Source of the DNA: OMPR01 sp965183835
GTDB taxonomy: Bacteria > Pseudomonadota > Alphaproteobacteria > Rhodobacterales > Rhodobacteraceae
Reading direction: 5' to 3'
Assembly (NCBI GenBank): GCA_965183835.1
Contig: CBCYME010000010.1
Location: 248,001-312,000 of the forward strand
Length of the DNA: 64,000 nucleotides
In this document: positions 45,406-54,400 of the stretch, in pieces
Layout of the letters: each line of letters opens with the position of its first letter
How positions within the stretch are numbered: position 1 is the stretch's first letter
Notes under the pieces: model-generated
Told to the model about the DNA's origin: nothing
The model's input: the letters and a program-made list of their open reading frames with translations, nothing else
The model's database searches: none
Made by a program: the position numbers and the translations under genes

Positions 45406-45915
45406 TTAGTGCGAATCTTGCCGTGCGATATTTGAAATTAGCACCCCGTGGATGCCATCCCCCATTTCTCGTTTTGCCACATCAGACAAGGCCCCTCGCA
45501 ATACGTTCAGATTTTCCGGGCGTGTGAATGCGCCGTTAAATCCCCCCATATTCGCATGATCAAAGAGAACCTGCAGAAACGCATCCCGTAACTTAGGCTC
45601 TTTGGCATAAAAGGCGTCGCTGTTGCCCGGCGCCGCCTCCAAACTCAACGACACCGTGACCAACCCCTCGACCCGATCCTGTGTCACAAGTGGCACCACA
45701 AACTGTTTGGTCAATTTCAGGTAATCGTGTTCTGGCTCAGGGTTACCAGACGCGTCTGTCTCTGCCTTGTGCTCTGCCTCTTCGGTTTTGGCATCCCCAT
45801 GGCTTTGATCCCCTTCGGCCACATCGGCAGGCTTGCCCCCGCCCATCAGGACACCCGCCCCGACGCCTGCCCCAAGACCAATCAAAAGAAAAATAACCGG
45901 AAGTAGTTTTTTCAT
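45406..45915 (-). CDS. FliL-like flagellar protein (second copy)
   Basis: 169-residue protein with an N-terminal membrane segment (about 5-26), an acidic Glu/Asp/His-rich linker (about 30-62) and a C-terminal FliL-type domain (YLKLTKQFVVPLV, later LRDAFLQVLFDHANMGGF). Distinct from fliL at 35547. It is encoded downstream of flgH on the minus strand, as seen in other Rhodobacteraceae clusters. ATG 45915 follows AGGACAGAGG; the longer upstream frame overlaps flgH. A separate role from the first FliL is likely but unknown. Confidence 0.8.
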   Translation of the reverse strand: MKKLLPVIFLLIGLGAGVGAGVLMGGGKPADVAEGDQSHGDAKTEEAEHKAETDASGNPEPEHDYLKLTKQFVVPLVTQDRVEGLVTVSLSLEAAPGNSDAFYAKEPKLRDAFLQVLFDHANMGGFNGAFTRPENLNVLRGALSDVAKREMGDGIHGVLISNIARQDSH

Positions 45916-45925
45916 GCCTCTGTCC

Positions 45926-46660
45926 TTAGAACGGCAGAACGGTGTCGAGCACCTGCTGGCCATAGCGAGGTTGCTGAACGTCAGTGATCTGACCCCGCCC
46001 ACCATAAGACACACGCGCCGACGCAATCTTGTCATAGGTGATTTCGTTCTGACGCGAGATATCCTCGGGGCGCACAAATCCCGACACCAACAGCTCTCGC
46101 AATTCGAAATTCACCCGCAACTCTTGCGAGCCAGAGATCGACAAAACCCCATTGGGCAACACATCCACCACCGTCGCAGCCACCCGCAACGTTAGCTTTT
46201 CCTTGCGCTTCACCGACCCTTTGCCGGCGGTCTTGCTGGTTGAATCAATCTCGACCGCGTCTTTCATGCTGGCGCCCTCTGGCAGGCTTTCGTCGATCCG
46301 TTGGGGAACCCCAAACAGGTTGGGCACGCCCAGACTTTCGGATCCGACACGCGAGCGGGCGGTGTCATTTGAGATCTCAGCCTTTTCGTCTATTTCAATC
46401 ACCACCGTCATGATATCGCCCTTCTTGATGGCGCGCCGATCCCCCAACAGGGACCCCTGCCCGCCGCTCCAGAGCGACGCCTGATCCACTGATCGCTGCG
46501 GCTGGCTGTGCAAGGGCAGACCGGGCCACAACATGGCCACCTGCTCGGGCGATTCGGTTGCTGGGGTAAAGCTGGGCGGTTTGCCCAGATGATCCAACCG
46601 GCCGCATGCACTGACGGCAAACAGGGTGATCAACAGGGTTTGGGAGTAAGCAATTTTCAT
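45926..46660 (-). CDS. flgH: flagellar L-ring protein FlgH
   Basis: 244-residue outer-membrane lipoprotein of the LP ring. The lipobox is FAVSAC with Cys19. Family segments include SLWSGGQGSLLGDRRAIKKGDIMTVVIEIDEKAEISN and ISGSQELRVNFELRELLVSGFVRPEDIS. Start ATG 46660 overlaps the flgA stop by one base; the codon before it is TTG. The P-ring gene flgI is not in the window. Confidence 0.94.
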   Translation of the reverse strand: MKIAYSQTLLITLFAVSACGRLDHLGKPPSFTPATESPEQVAMLWPGLPLHSQPQRSVDQASLWSGGQGSLLGDRRAIKKGDIMTVVIEIDEKAEISNDTARSRVGSESLGVPNLFGVPQRIDESLPEGASMKDAVEIDSTSKTAGKGSVKRKEKLTLRVAATVVDVLPNGVLSISGSQELRVNFELRELLVSGFVRPEDISRQNEITYDKIASARVSYGGRGQITDVQQPRYGQQVLDTVLPF

Positions 46661-47076
46661 CAATGCACCTCAATTGCGCCATCTGACCGGATCCGGCCTG
46701 TGACTGTTGAACGAGAAGTCAGGTTCATCGCGCGGATCACATCCCCCTCAGATCCACGCCCCAAGGCGCGTCCTTCGGTTGAAATGCTCAAGCCGCCACG
46801 GTCGAAAATAAGGGTCACCAGATCGTTTCGGCCGATGATCGCTGGGGGGCCAACATCGCCAAATCGAATGGGGCGCCCGGGGTACAATGCAACGCGGGCC
46901 TCTTGCCCCACCACATCGGCCAGATCCGCAATCGCGCCATCGACGCTCGCAGTCTTTAGCACAACGTCTTCGGCCGAAATGATTTGCTTGGCCCGGATTG
47001 TACGGGCTGGCACCAATATTTCGGCCCAGGCAGGCACCGCAAGACACAGCAGTAAGGACAGAAAAACCCGTTTCAT
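46660..47076 (-). CDS. flgA: flagellar P-ring assembly chaperone FlgA
   Basis: 138-residue periplasmic protein with a signal peptide (1-18, ends in PAWA) and the SAF/FlgA domain: VPARTIRAKQIISAEDVVLK, LYPGRPIRFGDVGPPAIIGRNDLVTLIF and GDVIRAMNLTSRSTVTGRI. Shorter than enterobacterial FlgA, as usual in alphaproteobacteria. Overlaps flgG by one base and flgH by one base. Confidence 0.92.
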   Translation of the reverse strand: MKRVFLSLLLCLAVPAWAEILVPARTIRAKQIISAEDVVLKTASVDGAIADLADVVGQEARVALYPGRPIRFGDVGPPAIIGRNDLVTLIFDRGGLSISTEGRALGRGSEGDVIRAMNLTSRSTVTGRIRSDGAIEVH

Positions 47077-47861
47077 CAGCGCACCTGCGTTGTGGCGCTC
47101 ATCATCTGGTCCACCGCCGAAATCACCTTGGCATTCATTTCATAACCACGCTGCGCCTCAATCAGCTCAGTCACCTCGCGCACCGCATCCACGGAACTGT
47201 CCTCCAGATACCCCTGACGCAATGTGCCCAAACCGTCCTCACCCGGGGTTGCCACCACAGGGGCGCCCGATGCTTCGGTTTCCTTGAACATGTTGCTGCC
47301 AATCGCCTCTAATCCTTTGGCGTTGGAAAAACTGGCCAGCGTGAATTGCCCCAACAACTGCCCCTCGGAGTTGTCGTCGAAATAGGCATAGACCTCTCCG
47401 GCGGGGTTGATCGAGATCTGGCGCGCATCACTGGGAACGGTGATCTCAGGCGCCACCGTGAACCCACCAGACGTGACCACCAGCCCCTCAGCCGACCGTT
47501 TCAAACTGCCATCACGCGAATAGGCCGACTGCCCCGATGGCAAGGTGATCTCCAGATAACCGCGCCCTTCGATAGCCACGTCCAGATCGCTGCCAGTTTC
47601 AGACATCGCCCCCTGCGCCAGATGCATCGAAATGGCCGCTGGTCGCACCCCAAGCCCCAGCTGCACACCGGTGGGCAACACCGTACCATCCGCTGCATTC
47701 ACCGTCCCGGCGCGAGACATCTGTTGATAATGCAGATCAGCAAATTCAGCCCGCCGGGCGTTGTACCCAGTGGTGTTCATATTCGCGAGGTTGTTCGAAA
47801 TCGTCTCGACCCGCAGCTGTTGGGCCGTCATGCCAGTAGCGGCAATTTTCAGAGCACGCAT
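47076..47861 (-). CDS. flgG: flagellar distal rod protein FlgG
   Basis: 261-residue rod protein. The N-terminal MRALKIAATGMTAQQLRVETISNNLANMNTTGYNARRAEF and the C-terminal SSVDAVREVTELIEAQRGYEMNAKVISAVDQM are diagnostic. The body carries the FlgG-like DLDVAIEGRGYLEI. Preceded by flgF and followed by flgA. Confidence 0.96.
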   Translation of the reverse strand: MRALKIAATGMTAQQLRVETISNNLANMNTTGYNARRAEFADLHYQQMSRAGTVNAADGTVLPTGVQLGLGVRPAAISMHLAQGAMSETGSDLDVAIEGRGYLEITLPSGQSAYSRDGSLKRSAEGLVVTSGGFTVAPEITVPSDARQISINPAGEVYAYFDDNSEGQLLGQFTLASFSNAKGLEAIGSNMFKETEASGAPVVATPGEDGLGTLRQGYLEDSSVDAVREVTELIEAQRGYEMNAKVISAVDQMMSATTQVR

Positions 47862-47885
47862 AAGGTGCCTCCTTCTTTCTGTGGG

Positions 47886-48599
47886 TTAACGCATTAGGTT
47901 TTTGACCGCATTTCGGATGCGCTCATCTTCGGTTTTCAAGAAACTCTGCCCCAGCTCATAGGCGCGCTGGATCTCGACCAAACGCGACACCTGTTCGATG
48001 GCATTCACGTTCGACCCTTCCAGAAACCCTTGCATCACCTTGGCCTCGGCGGTCGCTTCGACCCCATCATCGGCGCGAAACATCACCCCGCCTTCGCGAA
48101 TCATGCCTCTGGGGTTGTTGGGCTGAAACACCCCAACCTGCCCAACCAAACGCCCATCGGCGCTGATCGTGCCGTCACTGGCGATGTGGATGGTTTGCGC
48201 ATCCGGTGGCACAAAGATCGCCGCCCCATTGCTGTCCATCACGCGATGGCCTGACATACTGACCAGATTGCCAGCGGCATCGGGGGTGAAACTGCCCGCC
48301 CGCGTCAACCGATCCCCCGACGCGGTATCCAGCATGAAAAAGCCTTCGCCCTCGAGCGCCAGATCAAACTTGGCATTGGTCTGGGTTAACACGCCCTGCT
48401 CTAACGAGGTGTTGCGCACCTCGGCCCGGGCCATCGACAAAGACGGCTGATGGCGCGCCTCTTGGATGTATTCGGAAAAAACCAACCCTTCTTGGCGATA
48501 CCCGGTGGTGCTCGCATTGGCGATATTGTTGGCCACCACCCGGATTTCATTCATCAATCCGGACTGGCGTGAAAGGGTCGCATAACTCGCTGATTCCAT
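47886..48599 (-). CDS. flgF: flagellar proximal rod protein FlgF
   Basis: 237-residue rod protein. The N-terminal motif LMNEIRVVANNIANASTTGYRQEG and the C-terminal SNVNAIEQVSRLVEIQRAYELGQSFLKTEDERI mark it as FlgF. ATG 48599 gives a canonical start and overlaps the fliQ stop; the longer frame upstream is inside fliQ. Confidence 0.93.
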   Translation of the reverse strand: MESASYATLSRQSGLMNEIRVVANNIANASTTGYRQEGLVFSEYIQEARHQPSLSMARAEVRNTSLEQGVLTQTNAKFDLALEGEGFFMLDTASGDRLTRAGSFTPDAAGNLVSMSGHRVMDSNGAAIFVPPDAQTIHIASDGTISADGRLVGQVGVFQPNNPRGMIREGGVMFRADDGVEATAEAKVMQGFLEGSNVNAIEQVSRLVEIQRAYELGQSFLKTEDERIRNAVKNLMR

Positions 48600-48871
48600 T
48601 AGAAACCTCCGGAGATTATAGGAATGATTGTGGTTTGAAAGAACGACACGAGGGTCTGCGTCATGAACCCCATCGACACCCAGAACACGATGATGATCGC
48701 GGCCAGTTTGGGCACAAACGTCAGCGTCATTTCCTGAATCGACGTCAGCGCCTGAAACAGACCAACCGTCAGACCCGTGACCAAAGCAACCGTCAGAATC
48801 GGGATCGAGATGATGACCGCAATCCACAATGCCTGACGCAGAGTGTCATAAAACAGACCTTCGCTCAGCAT
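48599..48871 (-). CDS. fliQ: flagellar export protein FliQ
   Basis: 90-residue export gate protein with two membrane segments (about 15-37 and 52-75) and the conserved TVALVTGLTVGLFQALTSIQEMTLTFVPK-like core. Starts MLSEGLFYDTLRQALW. It is separated from fliP and fliR, which are elsewhere in the cluster. Overlaps flgF by one base and follows fliE by three. Confidence 0.93.
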   Translation of the reverse strand: MLSEGLFYDTLRQALWIAVIISIPILTVALVTGLTVGLFQALTSIQEMTLTFVPKLAAIIIVFWVSMGFMTQTLVSFFQTTIIPIISGGF

Positions 48872-48874
48872 GGC

Positions 48875-49165
48875 TTAAACCGGCATCCGCAGGATTTCCT
48901 GATAGGCTTCGACCACCTTATTGCGCACGGTGACCGCGGTTTCGACCGCCAGTTCGGTCTGCGCCAAGGCCTGCACCAAGGCATGCGGATCGGCCTTGCC
49001 CACCATTGCGGCCTGCGCCGCCTGTTCACCCTGCTGCAGGGTGGTGGTAAAATCATTAAACGTGTTGCGCAGACCTGCGGTTGCCCCATCGTGGGTGGGG
49101 TCAACCTGCGTGGCGGAACGGGCCGAGGTATAGCTTTGCGCTGCTGAGAGAGAGCGGATATCCAT
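48875..49165 (-). CDS. fliE: flagellar hook-basal body protein FliE
   Basis: 96-residue rod/MS-ring adaptor. The C-terminal half QALAQTELAVETAVTVRNKVVEAYQEILRMPV is the FliE signature. Short spacing to flgC upstream and fliQ downstream places it in the flgB-flgC-fliE-fliQ operon. Confidence 0.92.
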   Translation of the reverse strand: MDIRSLSAAQSYTSARSATQVDPTHDGATAGLRNTFNDFTTTLQQGEQAAQAAMVGKADPHALVQALAQTELAVETAVTVRNKVVEAYQEILRMPV

Positions 49166-49176
49166 TTTGGTTTCCT

Positions 49177-49569
49177 TTATTTACGTAGAAGATCCATCAG
49201 AGACGACGACATTTGCCGCGCCTGATCGAACATTTTGAGATTGGCCTCATAGCTCCGCTGCGCTTCGCGCGCGTCTGCGATCTCGATCATCAGATCCACA
49301 TTGGATCCCTCGAAATGACCACTGGCATCGGCCATAGGATGTGCCGGGTCATAAATGCGTGTCAGGTCACTGCGGTCCAGATTGACCTTGCCTGTCTCCA
49401 CGGTGGTGGTGCCGTCCATCCCATCGCGCACCGCCTGAAACGGAACCATTTTCCGGCGATAACCGGGCGTGTCCGCATTCGACAGGTTTTCCGAAACATG
49501 GCGCAGACGCGTGGCTTGGGCCCGCAACGCACTGGCTGACACGTTTAGTGAATTTCCAAAATCGCTCAT
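49177..49569 (-). CDS. flgC: flagellar proximal rod protein FlgC
   Basis: 130-residue rod protein. The N-terminus carries SASALRAQATRLRHVSENLSNADTPGYRRK, the C-terminus MIEIADAREAQRSYEANLKMFDQARQM, both diagnostic of FlgC. Eleven bases separate it from flgB and from fliE. Confidence 0.95.
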   Translation of the reverse strand: MSDFGNSLNVSASALRAQATRLRHVSENLSNADTPGYRRKMVPFQAVRDGMDGTTTVETGKVNLDRSDLTRIYDPAHPMADASGHFEGSNVDLMIEIADAREAQRSYEANLKMFDQARQMSSSLMDLLRK

Positions 49570-49580
49570 CAGGCTGCTCC

Positions 49581-49970
49581 TCAGGACGAGTTGATGCTGG
49601 CGCGCAGCAATTTCATGGATGATTTATAGATCGCCAACGCGCGGTCATGCTGGCGCTTGACCTCGACACCTTTCAGCATCTCCTCTTCGACCGAGACGCT
49701 GTTGTTGTTGGGATCGCTGGGCAGGTTAGGCGTGTATTCGGTCCACTGCATCTGCCCGCCTTGCAGACCGTTCAGATGCCCGGCCCGCGTGGATTGCATC
49801 CCGGTGCGCGGACGCTCTTGCAAATAGGTGCTCGCAAACGGCTCGATCTCGCGAGCCTGATATCCGGGCGTATCGGCATTCGCCATGTTTTGGGAAACGA
49901 CGGATTGCCGCTTACCTGCATGTGTTGCCATGGCGTACGCCATCTTAAAGACGTTCAAGTCAGAGAACAT
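49581..49970 (-). CDS. flgB: flagellar proximal rod protein FlgB
   Basis: 129-residue rod protein. The motif SQNMANADTPGYQAREIEPF and the C-terminal DRALAIYKSSMKLLRASI fit FlgB. Start ATG 49970 is preceded by GGGAGAAGC; the frame upstream to 50036 is unsupported. First gene of the leftward operon, divergent from fliI. Confidence 0.94.
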   Translation of the reverse strand: MFSDLNVFKMAYAMATHAGKRQSVVSQNMANADTPGYQAREIEPFASTYLQERPRTGMQSTRAGHLNGLQGGQMQWTEYTPNLPSDPNNNSVSVEEEMLKGVEVKRQHDRALAIYKSSMKLLRASINSS

Positions 49971-50056
49971 CGGGGCTTCTCCCTCGATTGATTTCAACCA
50001 AGGCTTAACCCCGATTCCTTTAAAAACTGTTTTCAAGAAATTTGTGGAGAATCCCG

Positions 50057-51391
50057 ATGTCTGCCCTCAATCCTCTGTCTCTCAAGGCCGAACTCGACAC
50101 CGCAAGCCTTGTGCGCCACATCGGCCGCGTGGTCGGTGTAAAAAACGGAATGATCCAAATTCAGGGTCTCGCCCAGCGGGCAAAAATTGGCGATCAGCTT
50201 GAATTGCAACGCAATTTCGGCCCGCCCCTGATTGGCGAAACCCTGCAGGTCGATCAGGATCTTGTGAACATGTTGCCTGATTCAGCCCCCGAAGGCGTGT
50301 CCGTCGGCAGCCGGGTCATTTTACGGCAGGCCCCGGGATTCGCGCCCGGCAGCCATTGGTTGGGCCGAGTCGTTGATCCTTTTGGTCGCCCATTGGATGG
50401 CAGACCTCTTTTGCGCGGCAACACGGCGCGCGACCTGATGCAATCGCCACCGCCTGCCGTCACACGCAAACCTTTGGGCGAACGGATGGAGACCGGGCTG
50501 GCCGTGCTGAACACCATGCTCCCCATCGTTCAGGGCCAGCGCGTGGGCCTGTTTGCCGGGTCCGGCGTGGGGAAATCCAGCCTGATGGCGGGCTTGGCAA
50601 AAACCATGCAAGCCGATGCGGTGGTTGTGGCCCTGATCGGGGAACGCGGGCGCGAGGTGAACGAATTCGTCGAAAAAACACTGGGGCCCGTAGGAATGGA
50701 ACGCGCCATCGTGGTCGCCGCAACCTCGGATCAATCCGCTTTGGTGCGCCGCCGCTGCGCATGGGCCGCCATGGCAGCCGCCGAATCGCTGCGGGATGAG
50801 GGGATGAATGTGCTGTTTCTGGCCGATTCCATCACCCGCTTTGCCGAGGCCCACCGCGAAATCTCGGTCGCCATGGGCGAAGCCCCCGCCCTGCGTGGCT
50901 ATCCACCCTCAGTCACCCCGCTGATCACCGGCCTGTGCGAACGCGCCGGTCCTGGGACCGAGGATCAAGGCGACATCACCGCCGTATTCAGCGTTCTGGT
51001 CGCTGGGTCAGACATGGATGAACCCGTCGCCGATATCCTGCGTGGGGTGCTGGATGGGCATATCGTACTGGATCGCGACATTGCCGAACGCGGCCGCTAC
51101 CCCGCTATTGACGTCAGCCGCTCTGTCTCGCGCAGCCTGCCTGCCGCCGCCACTGACACCGAAAATCAAATGATTTCAAACGCCCGGCGTCTGCTCGGGG
51201 CCTATGAACAATCCGAGGTGATGATCAAGGCGGGTCTCTATGCCGAAGGGTCTGACCCCTCTGTCGATCAGGCGATTCGCGCCCATGGCGAGTTGGATCA
51301 GTTCTTTGCCCGCATCGAAACCAACGGCACCAAAGGCAGCTTTGATCAACTCAACCTGATCCTGCGCCGCGCAGGGGTGCAATTGCACTGA
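50057..51391 (+). CDS. fliI: flagellum-specific ATPase FliI
   Basis: 444-residue ATPase that powers flagellar export. Walker A is GSGVGKS (about 168-174), Walker B the VLFLADSITRFAEAHREIS segment, and ALRGYPPSVTPLITGLCERAG is typical of FliI/YscN and distinguishes it from F1 beta. ATG 50057 has GGAG 10 bases before it. Divergent from flgB, in the 86-base gap that must hold both promoters. Followed by a strong terminator. Last flagellar gene of the window. Confidence 0.95.
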   Translation: MSALNPLSLKAELDTASLVRHIGRVVGVKNGMIQIQGLAQRAKIGDQLELQRNFGPPLIGETLQVDQDLVNMLPDSAPEGVSVGSRVILRQAPGFAPGSHWLGRVVDPFGRPLDGRPLLRGNTARDLMQSPPPAVTRKPLGERMETGLAVLNTMLPIVQGQRVGLFAGSGVGKSSLMAGLAKTMQADAVVVALIGERGREVNEFVEKTLGPVGMERAIVVAATSDQSALVRRRCAWAAMAAAESLRDEGMNVLFLADSITRFAEAHREISVAMGEAPALRGYPPSVTPLITGLCERAGPGTEDQGDITAVFSVLVAGSDMDEPVADILRGVLDGHIVLDRDIAERGRYPAIDVSRSVSRSLPAAATDTENQMISNARRLLGAYEQSEVMIKAGLYAEGSDPSVDQAIRAHGELDQFFARIETNGTKGSFDQLNLILRRAGVQLH

Positions 51392-51399
51392 ACCCCAGA

Positions 51400-51438
51400 A
51401 AAAAGGCCCCGCTCGATCCACTCGAACGGGGCCTTTTT
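51400..51438. terminator. bidirectional terminator between fliI and gltB
   Basis: AAAAAAGGCCCCG pairs with CGGGGCCTTTTT around a 15-base CTCGATCCACTCGAA loop that also contains a short inverted repeat. It serves the convergent fliI and gltB ends. Confidence 0.88.
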
Positions 51439-51457
51439 AAATGTCTAAAACTGTATC

Positions 51458-54400
51458 TTACTCAGCCGGAACCGCAGTTTCTTCCACGCTCAATGGCGCT
51501 TTCAGGTGGACCAGCATCTCTTTGGGGCAGATCTGCAGGAAATGACCCTTTTCCAGATCCCAATGCTGCAGGATATCCGCGGCCTTACGGCTGCCGGTTT
51601 CGTCCAGATGCCGCTCGATCAGACCCTTTAGCTGGTCTTCCCAATGGGCCACGGTTACCGGGCAGGTCACCAAGGTTTCCATATTCATCAGCATCTCGGC
51701 CTTGCCCTCAGGGTCATAGATATAGGCCATACCGCCGGTCATACCCGCGCCAAAGTTGGCCCCGATCTCACCCAAGATCACCGCGATCCCGCCGGTCATG
51801 TATTCACATCCCGACGCGCCACAGCCCTCGATCACCACCTTGGCCCCCGAATTCCGCACCGCAAACCGCTCACCGGCGCGGCCAGCTGCGAACAGATACC
51901 CATCGGTGGCCCCATACAGAACGGTGTTGCCGATGATGGTGTTGTTGGCCGCAACCAACGGGCTGACCTGCGCAGGGCGCACCACGATGGTGCCGCCCGA
52001 CAGACCTTTACCGACATAATCGTTGGCATCGCCCGACACTTCGAGCTTGAGCCCCGGAGCCGCAAATGCACCCAATGATTGACCGGCAGACCCTTCCAAC
52101 TTTACCGTCAGATGATCCTCTTGCAGCTTATTGCGCATGCCAAAGTTCTTGACGATATGGCTAGAAGTGCGCGTGCCCACGGTTCGGTCGGTATTCTGAA
52201 CCGCATATGACAGCTGCATCTTTTCGCCATCTTCCAAGAACCGCGCCGCATCGCGCACGATTTCTGCATCCAACGTATCGGGCACAACATTACGCGCCTT
52301 GGTGCGGTCATAAACGATGTCCGCAGACCCATCGACGGTGATCAACAGCGGGTTAAGGTCTAGATCATCCAGATGCGCCGAGCCCCGTGATACCTGCGCC
52401 AACAGATCCGCACGACCGATCACATCATCCAAGCTGCGTGCCCCGATTGAGGCCAGCAACTCGCGCACTTCTTGCGCATAAAAAGTGATCAGATTCACGA
52501 CCTTATCCGCGTTGCCGGTGAACTTACCGCGCAGCGCTTCGTCCTGCGTACACACGCCAACGGGGCAGGTGTTGCTCTGACACTGACGCACCATGATACA
52601 GCCCATCGCGATCAACGCAGCGGTACCGATGCCGTATTCCTCGGCCCCCAGCATCGCAGCAATTACAATGTCCCGACCGGTGCGCAAACCACCATCGGTC
52701 CGCAGCGTGACGCGTTCCCGCAGGTTGTTCATCGCCAGAACCTGATGCGCCTCGGTCAAGCCCATCTCCCATGGCAGACCCGCGTATTTGATCGAGGTAG
52801 CAGGCGATGCGCCCGTACCGCCATTGTGTCCCGAAATCAGAATCACATCGGCCTTGGCTTTGGCCACACCCGCCGCAATCGTGCCAACACCGCTGGACGC
52901 CACCAGTTTCACGGTCACCTTACAGCGCGGGTTGATCTGTTTCAGATCGTAAATCAGCTGCGCCAGATCCTCGATCGAGTAAATATCGTGGTGCGGTGGC
53001 GGTGAGATCAGCGTCACACCTTTGGTCGAATGACGCAGACGCGCAATCAAGTCGGTGACCTTCATGCCGGGCAGCTGGCCACCCTCGCCGGGCTTGGCGC
53101 CCTGCGCGACTTTGATCTCCAGCTCTTCGCACTGGTTCAGGTATTCGGCGGTCACACCAAAACGACCCGATGCGACCTGCTTGATCTTGGCAGATGGGTT
53201 ATCCCCATTGGGTTCCGGGTGGAAATGCGCCGGATCTTCGCCGCCTTCACCGCTGTCTGATTTCGCACCAATCCGGTTCATCGCGACGTTCAGGGTTTTA
53301 TGCGCCTCAGGCGACAACGCCCCCAGCGACATGCCCGGAGTCACAAACCGTTTCCGGATCGAAGTGATGCTTTCCACCTCTTCGATGTTCACGGACTGAC
53401 CCAGCGGCTTGATGTCCAGCAAATCACGCAAATGGATCGGAGGATTGCTCTGCATCTTGGCCGAATACTGCTTCCACATCTCGTAAGATGCACGGTTACA
53501 TGCCATCTGCATCATGTGCATGGATGTGGCTTCCCACGCGTGGGTTTCGCCAGATTTACGTGCTTTGTAAAAGCCACCGATGGGCAACACGTCCAGACCA
53601 TCAACCCAGGCCTTGGCGTGTACCTCTTCGGCTTTGGTCTGAATGCCGGTCACACCGATCCCGGAAATACGGCTGGTCATCCCGGGGAAGAATTCCGCAC
53701 ACATCGCGCGCGACAGGCCCACGGCCTCAAAATTCAAACCACCACGATAGGACGAGATCACCGAAATCCCCATCTTGGCCATGATTTTCAGCAGACCTTG
53801 ATTGATCGCCTCACGATAGCGCGCGATGTTTTCAGTCAACGTGCCATCCAACAGGCCGCGCTCAATACGATCCGCAATAGAATCTTCGGCCAGATACGCG
53901 TTTACCACGGTCGCACCACAGCCGATCAAAACGGCAAAGTAATGTGGATCAACGCATTCCGCCGCGCGCACGTTCAACGAACAGAAGGTCCGCAAACCCT
54001 TGCGTGTCAGATGCGAGTGCACCGCGCTGGTTGCCAAAATCATCGGCATCGCCACACGACCTTCGCCCGAATACTGATCCGTCAGCACCAGATGCCCGGC
54101 GCCCGAACGCACAGCATCTTCGGCCTCGGACCGGATCCGCGCCAAAGCCACGCCCAGCGCACCGGGACCGGGTTCAAAGCTACAGTCGATTTCCGCCAGC
54201 GTAGCGTTAAAATTCTCTGCCAGCTTTTCCCACTGCGCATTGCCAACAAAGGGGCTTTCCAGCACCAAGATCTCGGTCTGGCTGCTGTCTTCGTCCAACA
54301 CGTTTTTCAAGTTCCCGAACCGTGTCTTCAATGACATCACCCGGTATTCACGCAACGAATCGATCGGTGGGTTTGTGACTTGGCTAAAGTTCTGACGGAA

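Noticed and set aside
48600..48827. Extended FlgF start at 48827
   Set aside because: The extra residues are the out-of-frame shadow of fliQ; ATG 48599 gives the conserved FlgF N-terminus.
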